Assembly: GCA_029204225.1 (NCBI GenBank)
Contig: CM055099.1
Location: forward strand, 60,915,753 to 60,979,752
Direction: 5' to 3'
DNA: 64,000 bases
Source: Diphasiastrum complanatum
Taxonomy: Eukaryota; Streptophyta; Lycopodiopsida; Lycopodiales; Lycopodiaceae
Shown: positions 59,464 through 64,000 of the stretch, piece after piece
How positions within the stretch are numbered: the first letter of the stretch is position 1
Layout: every line of letters starts with the position of its first letter
The notes under the pieces: generated by a model
Told to the model about the DNA's origin: nothing
The model's database searches: none
What the model saw: only the letters and a program-made list of their open reading frames with translations
Position numbers and translations under genes: made by a program

Positions 59464-59937
59464 GGATGGGCATGGAACTCCATAGTGCATTGGAGGGGTC
59501 CATGGGCCATCTATACAAGGGTAGTAGGGTGCCCATTGGGAGGAGGAGAGATCTCTCTTGCTTGCTTTGTTTATGCTCTAGTGTTGCTACTATTGTGTAG
59601 AGTACTTTCTTGTGTGTAGTATGCTTAGGGTTTGGATCTTGCTTATAGTATGGGACATAAGTAGGCTTTGGATCTTGAGTATGCTATAGTCTATTGTGGT
59701 ATGCTTGTGATTTGTTTATGGTTAGCAAGGGGGTGCTAGATAGGTCTTGCTCTATCTTTGTGTTTAAGAGTAGGGACACAGGTGGAGGAGAGATCCTTGG
59801 AGGCTTGCAGATCCTTACTTGCAGGTGGAGGCATCCTAGCTTGGAGTTGGGGAGCATCTTGGAGCTTGCAGGTTGCTTGGAGGACATTTGGAGGCTCTAC
59901 CTTGATTTGGAGGACTTTTTCACCTCTACTTGTAAAA
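58961..59937 (+). mobile_element. Solo LTR (977 bp), same family as in TSK intron 6
   Basis: Runs TGTTACATACC...CTCTACTTGTAAAA and is flanked by CTTTC (58956-58960 and 59938-59942). It matches the minus-strand copy 8342-9414 along its length, including ACTTCAGACCCCTA near the start. Like that copy it ends TGTAAAA instead of TGTAACA. It carries a 60-bp CT tract where the other copy has about 14 bp. There is no internal region and no coding. Confidence 0.82.
59401..59460. repeat. (TC)n microsatellite, 60 bp
   Basis: Lies inside the solo LTR; the other copy of this LTR has only a short GA run at the same place, so this one expanded or the other contracted. Confidence 0.95.
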
Positions 59938-60017
59938 CTTTCTATGACTGGTGAGTGTGTAGTGTGCAGGAGGTCGAGCCAATACAAATTTCTCACGCTA
60001 TCACTTGGCACTCAGAG

Positions 60018-60980
60018 TCACGACCAAAGTGGATCCATAGGTGGAGCTCCTACGCGTTCCTTCCTCTTACGACCCACTCTAGCGAAATGTTTTCTAGGCA
60101 CTACATCAGGACCAAATTTTTTTTTTAATCTTGTCTCCAATGTAGCGCCCATCTCAATTTCCGTGTGTGGTACATCAACATCCACACTTGGAGTAGACAA
60201 AGCTATGCTACTATGCATGCGATAGCTTTCCATTTCATTTTTTAGGCAAGAACCTTATGAAAAATCAATACATCAGGGATTGTTTGTTCTCTCCCACTCA
60301 CTTAGACTTCTTTCAGCACAAAAATGATAATCATCACAATACATACAAGTATCTTTATCCTGTCTCTGTGTCCAAAGCTTGAAGTACGATGACATCTTTT
60401 CAACTTTTTTTTTTCTTACAAGATATGAAATGTACCTGCAATTTATGGTAGAAAATTGTTATACTAAAATAGTTCAGTGTGCAAATTTTGCCTCTAGTTG
60501 GACAAATAAGGAATGAATATTTTTTTACCTTCCTCGTATGTCTGGTTGCTCTTTGGCACCTTTTGATAGATCCATGTCGCACTCAATAGCAAAAACCATT
60601 TTTTTGTCTATATTGCAATTTGAAATCCGTGAAATAATCTTCTAGTGACTCGTCATCACCAATATGCAATGGCCCTAACAATGTGAAAGATTGTATATCT
60701 TGTTTGTCCATCTATAGTGAACAACAGACTCTGTGTCTTTCATAGTCTTGTGCTCCTTGTTTGTGCCAGTAGTAAACTTGGCCCTAACGTGATCCATCTC
60801 TTGTGCATTGTCATTCTACAAATCAACCATGACTTCGCATCAATCAAGAACACAATAAAACATTCTTGCAACAAAGCATTTGCTTTTTGAAAAATAAATT
60901 GGCACACAGGTTTGCATACCTCGTGCAATACTCTAGAGAGCATATAATGTGTAAGAGGATATTCAGGCCGTGGATCTTGT
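60018..60980 (-). pseudogene. Unrecognised minus-strand coding remnants
   Basis: Protein-like pieces on the minus strand: RAKFTTGTNKEHKTMKDTES (about 60720-60800), DDESLEDYFTDFKLQYRQK (about 60610-60660) and TRLKKKFGPDVVPRKHFARV followed by GRKRKERVG (60018-60233). Basic, helical stretches like these occur in transposase-associated or trihelix-type proteins, but I cannot assign a family. Frames change between pieces, so it is broken. Confidence 0.3.
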
Positions 60981-60983
60981 TGG

Positions 60984-61244
60984 AGCATAAGGAGCATTTG
61001 AGCTAACCTCCACTCTTATCCTCTATCTCTCTCTTTCTCTCTTCTCTTCTATCAATCTCTTCTAATCTTCCCTTTTCTTTTACCTACAATCATGATGAAG
61101 GTAGTTTAGGGGAGTAGGGTTAGTGGAAGTAGGGTTAGTGGTGGTAGAGTTAGATGAAAAGTAGGGAACTAACTAAAAGTAGCATCTATGCATAGTTAGG
61201 TGCCTATCCAGCGTTCTAACCCTTGTTGACAGGCGGGAGGGCTA
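60984..61244. repeat. 261-bp direct repeat, copy 1
   Basis: AGCATAAGGAGCATTTGAGC ... AGGCGGGAGGGCTA. Copy 2 lies 880 bp downstream at 61864-62124 with only a few percent differences. It contains CTCTCTCT-rich and TAGGGTTAGTGG motifs. It could be a pair of LTR-like ends of a small element, but there is no TG...CA end or flanking duplication. Confidence 0.85.
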
Positions 61245-61863
61245 CCTGATCCACCAGAGGCAAGCCAAGAAGACTCTTTACTAAACCGACAAAGTGCCGA
61301 GGGACCGGCACTACTTCAGGCCGTGGGTCCCGTTGGGGATATTCTCGATGAATTGTAAATAAATAATATTGGCCAATAAAATGTGTTGCGAGGGCATGAC
61401 ATCCTGCGCGTATAAGCCCATGCCCCAATGAGCACGCAAGTTGAGTTGTAAATAAAATAATAGACTTGGGCCCCTTGTAATTAAAATAAAACCTGAGGCC
61501 CAAAGTCAATTTTAAACTTAGAGTTTACTTTTTAGAGTTGGGTCCAATTTTGGACTCACGTGAATCTTGTGATTTCCAATGTACTTTTTGTGGACCCTTG
61601 GATCAAGTTGGATCCAAGATGAATGGATAGGATCAATGTAAATATTAGCCAATAGGATTTTGGGGCAAGGGCCTTTCCCATTTATAAAAAGACACCACTT
61701 GTACTCTATTTCCATGCTTAATGAGAAGGAGGAAACTCTACCACTTTTTGGAAAGAAGCATCTTCATTTGCTATTCACTACTTGCTAATGCTTTTGATTG
61801 TGTTTCCATTGCTTTCTATTTTCATGTTGATTGGTTGTCTTAGTTTATGTTTCTCCATTAGCC

Positions 61864-62124
61864 AGCATAAGGAGCATTTGAGCTAACCTCCACTCTCACC
61901 TTCTATCTCTCTCTTTCTCTCTTCTCTTCTCTCAATCTCTTCTAATCTTCCCTTTCCTTTCAACTACAATCATGATGAAGGTAGTTTAGGGGAGTAGGGT
62001 TAGTGGAAGTAGTGTTAGTGGTGGTAGAGTTAGATGAAAAGTAGGGAACTAACTAAAAGTAGCATCTATGCATAGTTAGGTGCCTATCCAGCGTTCTAAC
62101 CCTTGTTGACAGGCGGGAGGGCTA
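61864..62124. repeat. 261-bp direct repeat, copy 2
   Basis: The counterpart of 60984-61244; the boundaries are sharp on both sides (different bases directly before AGCATAAGG and after GGGCTA). The 619 bp between the copies holds no recognised gene. Confidence 0.85.
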
Positions 62125-62589
62125 TTACTACACGAGAATGAAGACCCTACAGAGTATCAGTGATTTGTAACAAGAAATAGGCCCCTCCACTTATTGTGAT
62201 CCATAATGAGTAGAAAAGAGATGGTGCATAGAAGATCTAGCCTGTTTGCTTTGCTTTCACTCGCTCCTCCTTCGTATACAAGCTTCTCCATCATCGCTCT
62301 TGAAATGTGCCTTTGCTTTCACCAAGAAGAAATGGAAGACAAAGTGCTTTCGTCAAGAAGAACATAAAGCTCAAACCCTAATGACCTAATCACTAGGTCA
62401 CCAATGTATTGTGCAACATAGTTTGCCTTTTGCATAGTTTGAATGGCAAACGTAAAAATTGCCCTTCCATTTGAGAGGTGATTTTGATAAATGTCATGAT
62501 AGTTTAAAATTTTTGTTTTCAAATGTGTATATTTGGTTGAAAGGTTCACAATTTTTTTATTTGAAAGGCACCCATGCATAATACATGTC

Positions 62590-64000
62590 ATGTGTTCTCT
62601 TGTTGATCTCCTGGGAGATTCTTCGGGTACTGCAATGTCCTTGTCTTTGTCTCTTTGGCTAGGTCCAGAACCATTTCGGTTTACAGGAGTTCTAGCTACA
62701 GATAGACTTGTGGTCATTTTTTTCATCTGATTCATCGCTTAGTTGATGTGGGATTTGAACATCTTCATTTGAGTGTTCAAGTTCTGCTCCCTCTGTCATG
62801 GTTGGCAGGTCGTAGTACTCCTTTCCTAAGACTTCATAGCTGGTTGAATCATTATCGGCCATTGTTACGGTCTCGTTGAACTTGACGTCTATGACTGTCT
62901 TCACTTGATTTGTCTTTGGCATGTAGATCCTGTAGTATGACAAATGGTTGTCATACCCGACGAGGTATCCTTGTTCGACTTTCTCATCTAGCTTCTTTCG
63001 AAGCTTGTCTAGAATGTGTGCATAAGCTGCACAACCAAAGATCCAAATGTGTGTCAGATTGGGCTTTCTACTCCACCATAGTTCATGTGGTGTCATGTGA
63101 GGAACACCTGATTTGCCTATCCTGTTTTGGATGCAGGTGGTTGTAGCTACTGCTTTAGCCCCATAGCATCTATGGTGCTTTTAAGTAGGCCATCATGCAC
63201 TTGGCAGCTTCCATGAGTGTCCTATTTTTCCTTTCAGCTACATCATTGTGTTGTGGTGTATAGGATGCAGTCCTTCTATGAAGGATTCCTCGATTGTTGC
63301 AGAAGTCGGCGAAGCGGTTTGAGATGTATTCTCCACCACGATCAGTTCTGCTTTGCTTCATGTGCATCTTTCTGCCCAGTTCACGTATTCTATGAACTTG
63401 TCGAGTGCTTTCGATTTGTTGTGTATGAAGTAGACTTTTGGTGAACTTGATGTAGTCATCAATGAAGGTGATGTAGTATTTCGAGTCACCTACTGAGATC
63501 ACGTCGAAAGGTTCGCAGATGTTTGAATGTACCAGCTCCAGAATCTTTGTTGTTCTGAAGGAGTCCTTGGTGGAAGGAGTATAAGACATCTTCTCTTTCA
63601 TGCACGTATCACAGGTTGTCGAGTTTGTTGCATTCGTGATGCTTACTCCCATGATAGCTCCATGCTGGCTTGCCTGATACAATGCCATTGGATTCATGTG
63701 GCATAGCCTTCTGTGCCATAGAACATATGTAGATTCGTGAGCCTGATGTGCTTGAAAATGTCACACACATTCCAATGTTTGCTATTCTGGCAACTAAGAG
63801 CAAGTCTTGCTGCAGTGTGGGTACGAATAGAACATCATCTAATCGTCAGTCTTTGTCGTTTGTGTTGAGCCATAACGAACCAATGTCATTCACTTGATGT
63901 CTTGATTTGTCTCCAAGAACTATGTATCTGGATGGATCTGTACTTTGGAAGCCAGCAGACATTATTCGTCTTGATGTAATGAAGTGAGAGGTTGCTCCTG
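62590..64000 (-). pseudogene. Ty1-copia pre-integrase and integrase, broken, runs off the window
   Basis: Minus strand, 5' part beyond 64000. In order: SRYIVLGDKSRHQVNDIGSL, VLFVPTLQQDLLLVARIAN, zinc-binding CDTCMKEKMSYTP, integrase core ELVHSNICEPFDVISVGDSK, TDRGGEYISNRFADFC, DVAERKNRTLMEAAKCMMAY, MTPHELWWSRKPNLTHIWIF and EQGYLVGYDNHLSYYRIY. The first catalytic Asp (usually HSDICGP) is Asn here. A stop near 63845 and a frame break near 63165 add to the damage. Similarity ends after SPRRSTREHM at about 62590; RT and RNase H are absent. Confidence 0.85.

Noticed and set aside
60984-62124. The direct repeats as LTRs of a TRIM element
   Set aside because: No TG...CA ends, no primer-binding site after copy 1 and no flanking duplication; kept only as a direct repeat.

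Overview
This window is nuclear DNA of a land plant. The evidence is a multi-exon gene with GT-AG introns encoding a TONSOKU-type (TSK/BRU1/MGO3) protein, plant-type Ty1-copia and Ty3-gypsy retrotransposon relics, copia primer-binding sites of the tRNA-iMet type (TGGTATCAGAGC), and many long (GA/CT)n tracts. The species cannot be named. The long introns (one about 5.4 kb) and heavy retrotransposon load fit a large-genome plant, and the TSK protein looks rather divergent from the angiosperm versions I know.

Layout. 1-16066 (+): the 3' part of one TSK gene. Fourteen exons join in a continuous frame and give 1,060 visible residues to a stop at 16064-16066; the N-terminal TPR exons lie before the window. 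Intron 6 (4504-9953) holds a GCGTCC-rich MITE-like insert and a LINE-type reverse transcriptase relic that is itself split by a solo LTR. 17093-23570: two LTRs of one family lie tail-to-tail 248 bp apart, and the minus-strand one ends a gag-like, pol-less (LARD-like) internal region. 23571-29960: a decayed Ty3-gypsy element (PBS, gag, protease, truncated RT). 30530-32085 and 40856-41752 (-): broken coding blocks of protein(s) I do not recognise; the second keeps an intact intron. Between them lie GC-rich tandem repeats, a palindromic repeat, a copia RNase H end with its LTR, and an unrecognised acidic ORF remnant. 44371-48053: copia pieces with a 746-bp tandem duplication of the RNase H segment. 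48360-53100: AT-rich, no genes seen. 53104-56460: nested LTR pieces, including a second copy of the LARD-like family and the 5' end of a copia element. 56460-64000: a 110-bp CT tract, an orphan copia PBS, a second copy of the intron-6 solo LTR, a 261-bp direct repeat, and a minus-strand copia integrase region that runs off the window.

Function. TSK is the only gene that looks intact. By family knowledge it reads newly replicated chromatin (TPR binding of H3.1) and supports replication-fork repair and meristem maintenance. All other coding matter is transposon-derived or broken. I see no operon-like or defence-like system. The least explained items are the spliced pseudogene, the pol-less gag-like element, and the solo LTR family with a shared non-canonical 3' end.
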